Positions 1-8,441 of a stretch of 64,000 bases of DNA are shown here, piece by piece. Position numbers and translations under genes: made by a program. The stretch comes from JBBDYD01 sp040901865 (GTDB taxonomy: Bacteria; Bacteroidota; Ignavibacteria; UBA10030): contig JBBDYD010000191.1 in assembly GCA_040901865.1 (NCBI GenBank), positions 3,569 to 67,568 of the forward strand, written 5' to 3'. The notes below the pieces were generated by a model. The model saw only the letters and a list, made by a program, of their open reading frames with translations. It made no database searches and was not told the DNA's origin. Each line of letters begins with the position of its first letter. Position 1 is the stretch's first letter.

Positions 1-845
1 ATCGTGATATCCGAACCATACGGCCGATGAAGGACGGAGTGATTGCAGACTTTGAGATCGCAGAAGGGATGTTGAGGGAGTTCATCAAGAAGATCAATTC
101 TTCATGGGTGCCTGCCAAGCGGATTGTCGTTTCGGTCCCTTCGGGGATTACCGAGGTTGAAAAACGCGCGGTGCGCGATTCCGCCGAACACGCAGGTGCC
201 AAAGAAGTGCATTTGCTGGCGGAACCCATGGCCGCCGCGATCGGGGTTGGCCTGGATGTCGACGCGCCGGTGGGAAACATGGTTGTCGATATCGGAGGAG
301 GCACCACCGAGATTGCCGTCATCGCCCTTTCGGGAATTGTGAATGAAGAGTCGATACGTGTGGCCGGCGATGAAATGAATAACGCGATTATCCAGTTCTT
401 TAAACGCAATCACAATATTCTAATCGGTGAAAGGACCGCGGAGGCGATTAAATGTGAAGTGGGATCCGCTATGCCTTTGAAGGAAGAGATTACGATCCAG
501 GTAAAGGGACGCGATCTTGTGAACGGAGTACCGAAAACCACCGAAGTAAGTTCCGTGGAGATCCGGGAAGCGTTAAACGAGCCCATTGCGCAGATCGTCG
601 AAGCCGTCAAGATGACTCTCGAGCGGACTCCGCCGGAACTTTCCGCGGATATTCTTGATCGCGGCATCATGTTGAGTGGTGGTGGGGCCCTTCTGAAGAA
701 TCTGGACGAGCGTCTTCGGCTGGAAACGAATCTGCCGGTCCACGTTTCGGAGGATCCGCTGACGGCTGTCGTTCGTGGAACGGGAAAAGTGTTGGAGAAT
801 CTGGACCAGTACTCAAAAGTCCTCATCAAGAGCAAGCGGTATTAG
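1..845 (+). CDS. mreB: Rod shape-determining protein MreB (5' end outside window)
   Basis: This is the bacterial actin homologue that forms membrane filaments and directs lateral wall synthesis. The frame is already open at base 3 (R-D-I-R-T-I-R-P), and the first Met at 27 lies inside the conserved TIRPMKDGVIADF segment. That Met is therefore internal, and roughly 60-70 N-terminal residues with the first phosphate loop lie left of the window. The second phosphate loop DIGGGTTEIAVI and the adenosine-side motif LSGGGALLKNLDERL are intact, and the C-terminus has normal length. It heads the mreBCD-mrdA-rodA cluster, with 65 bp before mreC. Identity is very secure; only the true start is unseen. 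Confidence 0.97.
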   Translation, partial: RDIRTIRPMKDGVIADFEIAEGMLREFIKKINSSWVPAKRIVVSVPSGITEVEKRAVRDSAEHAGAKEVHLLAEPMAAAIGVGLDVDAPVGNMVVDIGGGTTEIAVIALSGIVNEESIRVAGDEMNNAIIQFFKRNHNILIGERTAEAIKCEVGSAMPLKEEITIQVKGRDLVNGVPKTTEVSSVEIREALNEPIAQIVEAVKMTLERTPPELSADILDRGIMLSGGGALLKNLDERLRLETNLPVHVSEDPLTAVVRGTGKVLENLDQYSKVLIKSKRY

Positions 846-910
846 GTTGTGGATCGGGCATGCCCGGTTCTCATTAATGCCCTCCGATTTCATTACCCTG
901 AGCGCCTGGT

Positions 911-1750
911 ATGTTTGAACGCCTTTACACGCTGTTCATGGAGTTCCGGGAATACGTCCTTCTGTCATCCCTCGTTGTTCTCTCGTTTATCCTCCTTTCA
1001 CTGAACGACAAACCCCAGGTAAAGCAAATCCGCGCCGTTCTGACGGTAGCCCTTGGTGTCGTGCAGCAACAGGTCGCATTTATTCCGCGGTATTTTGGCC
1101 TGCGGACGGAAAATGAAATTCTGAGACGATCCAATGTAGAACTTGCGGACGAGGCGAGTCAGCTCCGAGAGGCAAAACTGGAGAACCTCCGTCTGCGCCG
1201 GTTACTCACCCTGAAAGAGCGAACGCCGTTTGAGTTCGTGGCTGCAAGTGTCGTCAGCAAGAATCTCACACTTCTTCGCAACTCCCTCACACTTGATGTC
1301 GGTGAAGCAGATGGCATCCGACCATCAATGCCGGTGGTCAATGACGCCGGACTGATCGGCGTAGTCATTGCCGTAAGCCGGAATTACGCGGTGGTGAACA
1401 TCCTGCTCAACACGGATTTTCGGGCAAGCGCAAAAGTGCAGCGAAGCCGTGTCGATGGAATCGTGGCATGGGACGGAACCGATATCGTTCTAAAGAACAT
1501 TGCAAAAACGCTTGATGTGAAGGCCGGCGATGTTGTTCTCACATCGGATTACAGCAGTACGTTTCCTCCGGGAATTCGCATCGGACTGGTCAACAGTGTG
1601 ACCGAGCAAGAAGGAAGCCTTTTCAAACATGTGATCATAACGCCGAGTGTGGATTTTGTGAAACTTGAAGAGGTGTTTGTGATGACGAAGGCGCCAGACG
1701 AGGAGAGATCGGATCTGGAGAAAAAGGTCAACGAGTTGCTCGCCCGGTAG
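911..1750 (+). CDS. mreC: Rod shape-determining protein MreC
   Basis: A bitopic periplasmic scaffold that links MreB, MreD and the PBP2/RodA synthase. The 279-residue product has one membrane segment near residues 12-30. A charged coiled coil follows at about residues 60-100 (ENEILRRSNVELADEASQLREAKLENLRLRRLL). A beta-rich periplasmic domain comes next, with the typical GLIGVV and DGIVAW-type strands (RSRVDGIVAWDG). Length matches the family. It ends 4 bp before mreD, so the two are almost certainly co-translated. The sequence gives no sign of damage. Confidence 0.95.
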   Translation: MFERLYTLFMEFREYVLLSSLVVLSFILLSLNDKPQVKQIRAVLTVALGVVQQQVAFIPRYFGLRTENEILRRSNVELADEASQLREAKLENLRLRRLLTLKERTPFEFVAASVVSKNLTLLRNSLTLDVGEADGIRPSMPVVNDAGLIGVVIAVSRNYAVVNILLNTDFRASAKVQRSRVDGIVAWDGTDIVLKNIAKTLDVKAGDVVLTSDYSSTFPPGIRIGLVNSVTEQEGSLFKHVIITPSVDFVKLEEVFVMTKAPDEERSDLEKKVNELLAR

Positions 1751-1754
1751 AACC

Positions 1755-2240
1755 ATGGAACGCCACCTCCGCTCCTCACTGATTATTCTCGGAATCGTCA
1801 TCGTTCAGACAGCATTCATGCCGTACGTGGCGATTGGAGGGTTTCTCCCTGACCTTCTCTTGATTTGGGTGGTATACACTTCTCTCAAACGCGGGCAAAT
1901 CGAAGCGACCGTTGCAGGATTTGCGGTGGGATTACTTCAGGATCTCGTGGCGACGCAATTGTTTGGGTTGGCAGCTCTTTCGAAAACTGCCGCAGGGTTT
2001 TTGGGTGGTTATTTCCATAACGAAAACAAAACAGATCAAACGCTGGGATCGTACCAGTTCCTCCTGATCGTAAGCGTCTGTTCGCTTCTCCATAATGTGA
2101 TTTTTTTTACTGTATTCCTGCAGGGCTCGGATGTGCCATTGCTCTTGACGGTTCTGCAGTACAGCTTTGCCACAACCCTGTACACAGGCGCCATCAGCGC
2201 CCTTCCAATGTTCGCATTTGCACGAAAGGCCATGGCGTGA
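1755..2240 (+). CDS. mreD: Rod shape-determining protein MreD
   Basis: A small polytopic inner-membrane protein of the elongasome. The 161 residues contain about five hydrophobic helices and the loop pattern usual for MreD (GGFLPDLLLIWVVYTSLKRGQIEATVAGFAVGLLQDL, given here only as a region near residues 28-64). MreD sequences diverge strongly, so identity rests on size, topology and position between mreC and the PBP2 gene. The stop overlaps the GTG start of mrdA (GTGA), which indicates translational coupling. Confidence 0.92.
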   Translation: MERHLRSSLIILGIVIVQTAFMPYVAIGGFLPDLLLIWVVYTSLKRGQIEATVAGFAVGLLQDLVATQLFGLAALSKTAAGFLGGYFHNENKTDQTLGSYQFLLIVSVCSLLHNVIFFTVFLQGSDVPLLLTVLQYSFATTLYTGAISALPMFAFARKAMA

Positions 2241-4081
2241 GTTCCGTCATCCATCGCCATGAAGGAACAGGCACTCCCGTACGACAACGTGTGTTGACAC
2301 TGGTCGTCATCGGGATCGTCGGCCTGCTGTTTGTGCGATTGTACCAGCTGCAAATGCTTTACAATATTGAACTGGGAAAAAAATCCACCGAGAATACTCT
2401 TCGCGCTATTGTCCGGGACCCAATCCGAGGGTATGTCTTTGACCGTCACGGAGCCTTGGTGGTGGATGTCGGACCGTCGTATTCGGTTACCATTACACCC
2501 GCGGAGTTCGACGAACACAGCCTGCCTCTTCTTTCCTCCCTTCTTGCATTGGAGGGTAATGTTATTCAGGAGCGGATTGAAAAGGGCCGTGCGTATTCGA
2601 AGTTTTCTCCCACCCGCATCAAGCGCGATATCGATTTCACGGTGCTGTCGGCGCTTGAAGAACACCTGTACCTGCTTCCTGGGGTGGGATATCAAATCGA
2701 TTCAAAGCGATATTATCCGACCGGGGCAAGTGCGACGCATCTCCTTGGATATTGCAAGGAAATTTCCGACGCACAATTGACGAAGATGGGCGACTACTAC
2801 AAACTTGGCGACCTTATCGGGTCTTCGGGCCTCGAAGCAAGTTACGAAACGATGCTACGAGGTCAGAAGGGATTTGAGTTCCTTGCCGTGAATGCCCGAG
2901 GACAGGTGATCGGACCGTTCGAAGACGGCCGCAACGATATCTCACCCAAGGAAGGATTTGATCTGATTCTCAGTCTGGACGCCGGCCTGCAGGCGTTTGC
3001 GGAATCGCTCATGACGAATTATCGTGGCGCTATTGTCGCCTTAGATCCCTCGAATGGTGGAATTCTCGCCCTTGTCAGCAAGCCGGATTTCGATCCGGCT
3101 ATTTTCAGCGGAGTGACGCCGCTTGACGAGTGGGTTCGGTTGAACACGGACACAACCAAGCCTTTGTTTAACCGCGCCTCGATGACACGATATCCCCCCG
3201 GCTCGACCTATAAAATGGTGCTTGCCGCTGCGGCTTTGGAAGAAGGCGTCATTGACGAAAAGTACCGCATTACGTGCAATGGCTCATACCGGTTTGGCAA
3301 TAGAACATTCAAGGATCTTAGCGTCCACGGGTCAACCAATGTGGTCGAGGCCCTTCAAAGAAGCTGTAACGTGTTCTTCTATCAGCTTATTCACAAGGTG
3401 GGGCTCGAAAAATGGGCTGAATACGGAAAGCGGTTCGGGTTCGGTCAGCCAACCGGCGTCGACATCGGCGAAGAAACCGTTGGGCTTGTTCCAACAGGCG
3501 ACTATTACGACCGTGTCTACGGAAAAGGCCGCTGGACCCAGGGATATCTTGTAAGTCTCGCTGTGGGTCAGGGAGAACTCGGTGTGTCTCCTCTTCAGAT
3601 GGCCGTGTATGCAGCGGCTCTTGCAAACGGCGGAACATTCCATCAACCCCATGCAGTCCAATTCATCCGTAATAAACTGACGAATCGGATCGATCAGTTC
3701 CAACAGCGAACACGGCCCGTCGGTCTTTCACCGGAAACCATTGCCCTTGTCCGTGAAGGGATGCGCAGAGTGGTGAATGAACCACGCGGGACCGGACGTG
3801 CTGCGCGCATTCCCGATATCGTGGTTTCCGGGAAAACCGGAACGGCGGAGAACCCTCATGGGGACGACCATGCATGGTTCGTTGGCTTCGCACCATTTGA
3901 AGCACCGACCATCGCAGTAACGATCATGTTGGAGAATGCCGGTTCCGGCGGAGCGCGCGCCGCACCGCTCGCAGGCCTGGTGATCGAGAAATACATTCAC
4001 GGGAAAATTAGGGGCTACAAACCGAAACTTCAGATTCCCGTTTCTGATTCAACACGAGTCATCACTCAAACCATTCACTGA
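2237..4081 (+). CDS. mrdA: Penicillin-binding protein 2 (elongasome transpeptidase)
   Basis: A class B penicillin-binding protein that cross-links peptidoglycan during cell elongation. One N-terminal membrane helix (residues about 17-35) is followed by the dimerisation/pedestal domain. The transpeptidase domain carries all three active-site motifs: SxxK as S323-T-Y-K, SxN as S376-C-N378, and KTG at 533-535. The 614-residue length is normal. It begins with GTG inside the mreD stop, and its TGA overlaps the rodA ATG. It works as a pair with the RodA glycosyltransferase encoded next door. Confidence 0.96.
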   Translation: MSSVIHRHEGTGTPVRQRVLTLVVIGIVGLLFVRLYQLQMLYNIELGKKSTENTLRAIVRDPIRGYVFDRHGALVVDVGPSYSVTITPAEFDEHSLPLLSSLLALEGNVIQERIEKGRAYSKFSPTRIKRDIDFTVLSALEEHLYLLPGVGYQIDSKRYYPTGASATHLLGYCKEISDAQLTKMGDYYKLGDLIGSSGLEASYETMLRGQKGFEFLAVNARGQVIGPFEDGRNDISPKEGFDLILSLDAGLQAFAESLMTNYRGAIVALDPSNGGILALVSKPDFDPAIFSGVTPLDEWVRLNTDTTKPLFNRASMTRYPPGSTYKMVLAAAALEEGVIDEKYRITCNGSYRFGNRTFKDLSVHGSTNVVEALQRSCNVFFYQLIHKVGLEKWAEYGKRFGFGQPTGVDIGEETVGLVPTGDYYDRVYGKGRWTQGYLVSLAVGQGELGVSPLQMAVYAAALANGGTFHQPHAVQFIRNKLTNRIDQFQQRTRPVGLSPETIALVREGMRRVVNEPRGTGRAARIPDIVVSGKTGTAENPHGDDHAWFVGFAPFEAPTIAVTIMLENAGSGGARAAPLAGLVIEKYIHGKIRGYKPKLQIPVSDSTRVITQTIH

Positions 4082-5298
4082 TGCTGGACTATTTCAAAGA
4101 ATATTTTGATTTCAAGGCCTTCTTCCTGACAATGGGGCTTGTGGTCATCGGTCTGGTGTCGGTGTATAGCGCGACTTATGACGCCGGGGCAGCTTCCATC
4201 TTCCAGCGTCAATTGATGTGGGCGGGAATCGGGTTTATCGGTATGATCGTGGCGGCAGTTCTTCCGCTCAAAACCATTCAACGGCTGAGTGTTCCGGCCT
4301 ACGTCGTCAGTCTCGTGATATTGTTTGTGGTGCTCGTGGTGGGAAAAACTGTTTCGGGGTCGAAAAGCTGGCTCGGCGTCGGCGGATTGGGCGGCCAGCC
4401 GTCAGAGCTTGCCAAAGTTGCCACGATTCTTGCCCTGGGGGCCTTTCTGGCAAAAACCACAACCGTGGTTTCAGACCCGAAGCACCTCTTTTTTGCCATT
4501 GCCATTGCCCTGATCCCCACGGCTCTTGTCCTCGCCCAACCCGATGTTGGTACCTCGATGGTATTTTTTGCATTGTTGTTGCCGGTGCTCTATTGGGCCG
4601 GCGTTGATAATTTCGTACTTGCGGCAATTCTCTCTCCCGTAATCGTAGCGGTGGGTGCGTTGTTAGGTACGTTCTTTTTTATTGTGAGTGTTCTCGTTTG
4701 TGCCGTACTTCTTTATATGAGTCGCCAGAACCGTTTTATTGCGGCCATGGCGTTCGCTGTGACGCTGGCAGTCGGGGTTTCCGTTCAGTTTGTGTATGAA
4801 CGAATGCCTGCCTATCAGCAAAAACGTATCATTACGTTCCTCAATCCGGAATCCGATCCTCTGGGGTCGGGATACAACGTCCTTCAGGCAAAAGTGGCTA
4901 TCGGTTCGGGCGGACTGTTCGGAAAGGGATATCTTCAGGGGTCGCAGACACAACTGAATTTCATTCCGGAACAATGGACCGATTTTATTTTCTGCGTTCC
5001 CGGAGAAGAATTTGGTTTCTTTGGAGCTTCCATCGTGCTCCTGTTGTTCGGAGGGCTTCTGCTTCACGGAATCAAAGTGGCATCGGTGTCTAAGAACCGG
5101 TTTGCGGGAATTGCCGCCATTGGCATCACAGCCGTTCTCGCTACGCATATGTTGATCAATATCGGCATGTCCATGGGGCTTATGCCGGTCGTGGGAATCC
5201 CTCTTCCCTTCCTGAGTTATGGCGGATCTGCGCTGCTGATGAACATGGTGATGTCGGGCCTGCTGATGAATTTCTGGGCCAATCGAAAAGAGTATTAA
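4081..5298 (+). CDS. rodA: Peptidoglycan glycosyltransferase RodA (SEDS family)
   Basis: A SEDS-family polymerase that extends glycan strands from lipid II in the inner membrane. The 405 residues hold about ten transmembrane helices. Family motifs are present: QPSELAKVA, LAQPDVGTSM, NFIPEQWTDFIF with the catalytic-region Asp, and the C-terminal GIPLPFLSYGGSALL. The start overlaps the mrdA stop by one base (TGATG). It closes the elongasome operon; the 65 bp that follow contain no clear terminator. Confidence 0.96.
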   Translation: MLDYFKEYFDFKAFFLTMGLVVIGLVSVYSATYDAGAASIFQRQLMWAGIGFIGMIVAAVLPLKTIQRLSVPAYVVSLVILFVVLVVGKTVSGSKSWLGVGGLGGQPSELAKVATILALGAFLAKTTTVVSDPKHLFFAIAIALIPTALVLAQPDVGTSMVFFALLLPVLYWAGVDNFVLAAILSPVIVAVGALLGTFFFIVSVLVCAVLLYMSRQNRFIAAMAFAVTLAVGVSVQFVYERMPAYQQKRIITFLNPESDPLGSGYNVLQAKVAIGSGGLFGKGYLQGSQTQLNFIPEQWTDFIFCVPGEEFGFFGASIVLLLFGGLLLHGIKVASVSKNRFAGIAAIGITAVLATHMLINIGMSMGLMPVVGIPLPFLSYGGSALLMNMVMSGLLMNFWANRKEY

Positions 5299-5363
5299 CC
5301 CTCCTTTGGAAACGAATCGGCCGAAAGCGATGTTGAGGGGTATCAACAACCCAACCCGGTGAA

Positions 5364-6593
5364 ATGACTCAACCATGGATGTTTGCAGTATTCTTTATTG
5401 TCGTATGTTCGTTGTTCGGATTGACGCAATATCGGCTCTTTCGGTTGTTTCGCGTCTGGATTGCGGCAGCATTTCACGAAGCCAGGCGCAGAGTTTGGCT
5501 TAAAGCAGGTCGGGCGGTTCTCCTCGGGTTCAACATCCTTTTCGCACTTCAGTTCGTTCTTCGAATCAGCAGTGTTTACGATGCTCCCCTCGTCCAATCA
5601 CTCTTCATCTATCCGAGCGGTTTATTCTTTGCAACAGTTGTATTGTCCTTCCTGATCGTTTCGATGACGGACATTGTGCGATTGCTGTTGCGCCTGGGCC
5701 GTCGATTGGCCGGGGCTCACCCGGTCACAAAGGAGGACACGGGAATCCCATTGGATGAAGAAAGAAGAAAATTCCTCATGCGCAGCGGACTTACAACAGT
5801 CGCCGCCCTTGGGTCGTTTCCAATCGTGGCATCCCTGGCAACAGCACGGGACTACCAATTGAATCGAATCGAATTAAAACTTCAGGGATTTCCCTCAGAG
5901 CTCAATGGAATGACACTCGTGCAGATCAGTGATATTCACTCCGGCATCTATATGACGGAAGAGAATATGAAGGAGATCATCGACCTGGCAAACAGTCTGC
6001 ATCCAACCATCGTGATGGTAACCGGAGACTTTGTGGACTCTTCGGACTCTCAAATCGAACCGTTATCGAATGCACTAAAGGATCTCAAGGCAGAGCTTGC
6101 CGTGTACGGATGTTTGGGGAACCACGATCATTTTGCGACAGCCTCGCGCGTTACCGCTGCGGTTCAGGAGCGCGGTGTCGTGATGTTGAACAATTCGCAC
6201 GAGAAGATGATTCTGAACAACCGGATGATCACCGTTGTCGGAATCGATGATGCCGGACACGGAGCAGCGAATTTTGGGAGCTTTGACGAAGCGCTCAACG
6301 GTGTCGACCCGGAGTCCTTCAAAATTATGTTGACACACAGGCCTGCCGCATGGGACGAATGCCGCACCCGCGGATTAAACCTCACACTTGCGGGCCATAC
6401 ACACGGGGGTCAGGTCGGGTTTCAAATCGGTCCGTTGAATCTCAATCCCGTGTACCTCGTCCACAAGTACGCCATGGGACTTTACGAGGAAGAAGAAAAA
6501 TACCTTTACGTGAATGTCGGCGTCGGGATGGTGGGTGTTCCGATCCGCATGGTACGACCCGAGATCGCCGCGATCACGCTCATCTCTGCCTGA
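5364..6593 (+). CDS. Membrane-anchored calcineurin-like metallophosphoesterase
   Basis: The C-terminal part is a binuclear-metal phosphoesterase of the YkuE/YaeI type: D190-I-H192, GDFVD (D222), GNHDH (N253, H254), and AGHTHGGQ near the end. The first 110 residues hold about three hydrophobic helices. Between membrane part and enzyme lies RRKFLMRS (residues 134-141) followed by an Ala/Leu-rich stretch, which resembles a twin-arginine signal placed internally. Relatives act on phospholipid head groups such as UDP-diacylglucosamine or on other phosphodiesters, but the substrate here cannot be read from the sequence. It stands alone, after rodA. Confidence 0.88.
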   Translation: MTQPWMFAVFFIVVCSLFGLTQYRLFRLFRVWIAAAFHEARRRVWLKAGRAVLLGFNILFALQFVLRISSVYDAPLVQSLFIYPSGLFFATVVLSFLIVSMTDIVRLLLRLGRRLAGAHPVTKEDTGIPLDEERRKFLMRSGLTTVAALGSFPIVASLATARDYQLNRIELKLQGFPSELNGMTLVQISDIHSGIYMTEENMKEIIDLANSLHPTIVMVTGDFVDSSDSQIEPLSNALKDLKAELAVYGCLGNHDHFATASRVTAAVQERGVVMLNNSHEKMILNNRMITVVGIDDAGHGAANFGSFDEALNGVDPESFKIMLTHRPAAWDECRTRGLNLTLAGHTHGGQVGFQIGPLNLNPVYLVHKYAMGLYEEEEKYLYVNVGVGMVGVPIRMVRPEIAAITLISA

Positions 6594-6619
6594 CTTCGCC
6601 GCTCAAGACCATTTCGTTG

Positions 6620-6635
6620 AAAGTCAGCCGACTTT
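6620..6635 (+). terminator. Weak hairpin after the phosphoesterase gene
   Basis: AAAGTC (6620-6625) and GACTTT (6630-6635) form a 6-bp stem with an AGCC loop, followed by a mixed T/C tract. It sits 27 bp after the stop of the phosphoesterase gene. It is short, so it may be chance. Confidence 0.3.
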
Positions 6636-6691
6636 TCTGTATCCTGCCTCTTCATTCTCTCACCGCAATTCCAACAATTCAGGATTAACCT

Positions 6692-7504
6692 GTGTCTGTC
6701 GATACTTTGTTTCTCGCCTTCGGCGGTATCGCTGCAGGGACGTTCGGAGCCCTGCTCGGACTTGGCGGCGGAGTGTTTTTGATTCCCTTCCTCGTGCTTG
6801 TCCTTCAAGTGCCCATGCATCAGGCGATTGCAACCAGTATTGTGGCTGTTATTGCCACCTCAAGTACTGGGGCCGCAATGAATCTGGAACGGCACATGGT
6901 GAACATTCGTCTCGGAATGCTCCTGGAAACCACAACAGTGGCGGGCGCAATCGCGGGAGGATTGACGGCCTCGATGCTCGATGCCGATGTCCTGACGAAG
7001 ATCTTCGGGGTTCTCCTTATCGGAATTGCTGCGATGATGGCCCTGAGCGGAAAAATGTCCGCCATGGTCCCGGCAACTGGCGGGAAGAAAGAGGTCTTGG
7101 CAGGAGAATACCACGATGATGCCACTCATGCAAACGTTCTGTACTCCGTGAGAAACGTGGGACCCACAATGGTTATTTCCCTGCTCGCGGGTAATGTTTC
7201 GGGACTCCTCGGTTTGGGCGGTGGGATCTTCAAGGTTCCTGCTATGCATTTACTCTCGGGAATCCCCCTTAAAGCGGCCACAGCAACCAGTAACTTTATG
7301 ATTGGGGTAACCGCAGCAGCGGGAGCGTTTATCTATTTTGCGGAAGGCCATCTTGATCCGCATATTGCAGCGCCCACGGCCTTGGGGGTGCTCCTGGGTT
7401 CATTTTTCGGAATTCGCCTGGGGAGGATCATGAAAGCCAGCATCCTCAAGTGGGTTTTCATTGTTGTGCTCATTGCTGCATCCATTCAACTAATAGCCCG
7501 TTGA
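6692..7504 (+). CDS. TauE/SafE-family membrane anion exporter
   Basis: A 270-residue polytopic protein with two internally related halves. Each has the glycine-rich signature of the family: LLGLGGGVFLIPFLVL near the N-terminus and LLGLGGGIFKVPAMHLL in the second half. Family members export sulfite, sulfoacetate or related organosulfur anions. The start is GTG (gtgtctgtcgat), which places the first helix immediately. Its TGA overlaps the ATG of the DUF1634 gene, a partnership that recurs for this family. The substrate is not determinable from sequence. Confidence 0.9.
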   Translation: MSVDTLFLAFGGIAAGTFGALLGLGGGVFLIPFLVLVLQVPMHQAIATSIVAVIATSSTGAAMNLERHMVNIRLGMLLETTTVAGAIAGGLTASMLDADVLTKIFGVLLIGIAAMMALSGKMSAMVPATGGKKEVLAGEYHDDATHANVLYSVRNVGPTMVISLLAGNVSGLLGLGGGIFKVPAMHLLSGIPLKAATATSNFMIGVTAAAGAFIYFAEGHLDPHIAAPTALGVLLGSFFGIRLGRIMKASILKWVFIVVLIAASIQLIAR

Positions 7505-7860
7505 TGACCAGCCAAAAACAGAATCACGACCGCTGGATAGCGTGGACTCTCAAAATCGGAATGTGGCTGAGTGCCTGCTTACTGCTTACGGGTGTAACGC
7601 TTTCATATGCCACTCCGGCGGAAACGTCGCCGGGAAACCTCTTGAATATGGCCGAGTTTCTCACGTCGATGATGCGGTCGCAACTTCCGCTTGGTGAAGC
7701 GTTCTTGTATGCTGGAATTATGACGCTGATGTTTACGCCTGTACTCCGCGTAGGGGCAGCAGTCATTACATTCATAGCGGAGCGTGATTGGAGATTCGTC
7801 GGTGTTTCAGTTGCTGTATTTGTGGTCCTGCTTCTCGAAGTCATCCTCTCCTTGCAATGA
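7504..7860 (+). CDS. DUF1634-type small membrane protein
   Basis: A 118-residue protein with three hydrophobic helices (about 18-35, 65-85 and 95-116) and the phrase GEAFLYAGIMTLMFTPVLRV, which fits the DUF1634 family. Genes of this family commonly sit beside TauE-type exporters, and this one starts inside the stop codon of such a gene (TGATG at 7502-7506). A role as accessory subunit of the exporter is a reasonable inference, not shown. I chose ATG 7504 over an upstream in-frame ATG (7450) because of this overlap. Confidence 0.85.
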   Translation: MTSQKQNHDRWIAWTLKIGMWLSACLLLTGVTLSYATPAETSPGNLLNMAEFLTSMMRSQLPLGEAFLYAGIMTLMFTPVLRVGAAVITFIAERDWRFVGVSVAVFVVLLLEVILSLQ

Positions 7861-8438
7861 CCATCATCCATTCGTTCAAGATCCTGTTTCTCATTGTGCT
7901 TTCTTCGGGAGGCATGGTGTCGTTCGCCTCCTCCCAGGCTCTTGACTGGTCTGAAACCACATTTTCCCTCACTGCCCAATGGATTAGTCCTCAAAAAGAT
8001 TTCGGTACCTATTGGAACAACGGCCCGGCTGTGGGGGCTTATGCGGGGATTCCGCTGAACCATCCCATTTCGATTACCGCCCTCGCCATTGTTTCGTGGC
8101 ACTCACCCGCCGAAACATCACGCAAAGCAAAAATCCCGCAGGTATTGCTCTTCCAACTCGGCGGCGGATTTGCCCTGAGCCAGAACCTCTCCGAAAGTCT
8201 GGATGTTTCCTTTGCCGTCCTTCTTGTGAATAACGCATTCATTATGACCGGCCCTGCTGTTCGGCCGGGATTCGAAAATGCTGTTGAATCGGAATTCGGC
8301 ATCTCCTTCGAGTGGACTCTGACAATGAAACCGGAATCGACTCCGCCACTATCCTTTCTCGCCTCCTATCAGCCGATTTTCGTTGGCCTTGATCCCGTGG
8401 CAATTATTTCCATAGGTCTCGCCGTGGGGCTTGAGTAA
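7857..8438 (+). CDS. Secreted hypothetical protein, probable small outer-membrane beta-barrel
   Basis: I do not recognise a family. The 193 residues begin with a clear Sec signal (MTIIHSFKILFLIVLSSG, cleavage near SFASSQA). Alternating hydrophobic/polar strands with many aromatic, Gly and Asn residues follow, as in a small beta-barrel. The ATG at 7857 overlaps the TGA of the DUF1634 gene (ATGA), and the stop is only 3 bp before the next gene, so it belongs to the same transcript as the TauE exporter and the TonB-receptor-like gene. Confidence 0.75.
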   Translation: MTIIHSFKILFLIVLSSGGMVSFASSQALDWSETTFSLTAQWISPQKDFGTYWNNGPAVGAYAGIPLNHPISITALAIVSWHSPAETSRKAKIPQVLLFQLGGGFALSQNLSESLDVSFAVLLVNNAFIMTGPAVRPGFENAVESEFGISFEWTLTMKPESTPPLSFLASYQPIFVGLDPVAIISIGLAVGLE

Positions 8439-8441
8439 TTC

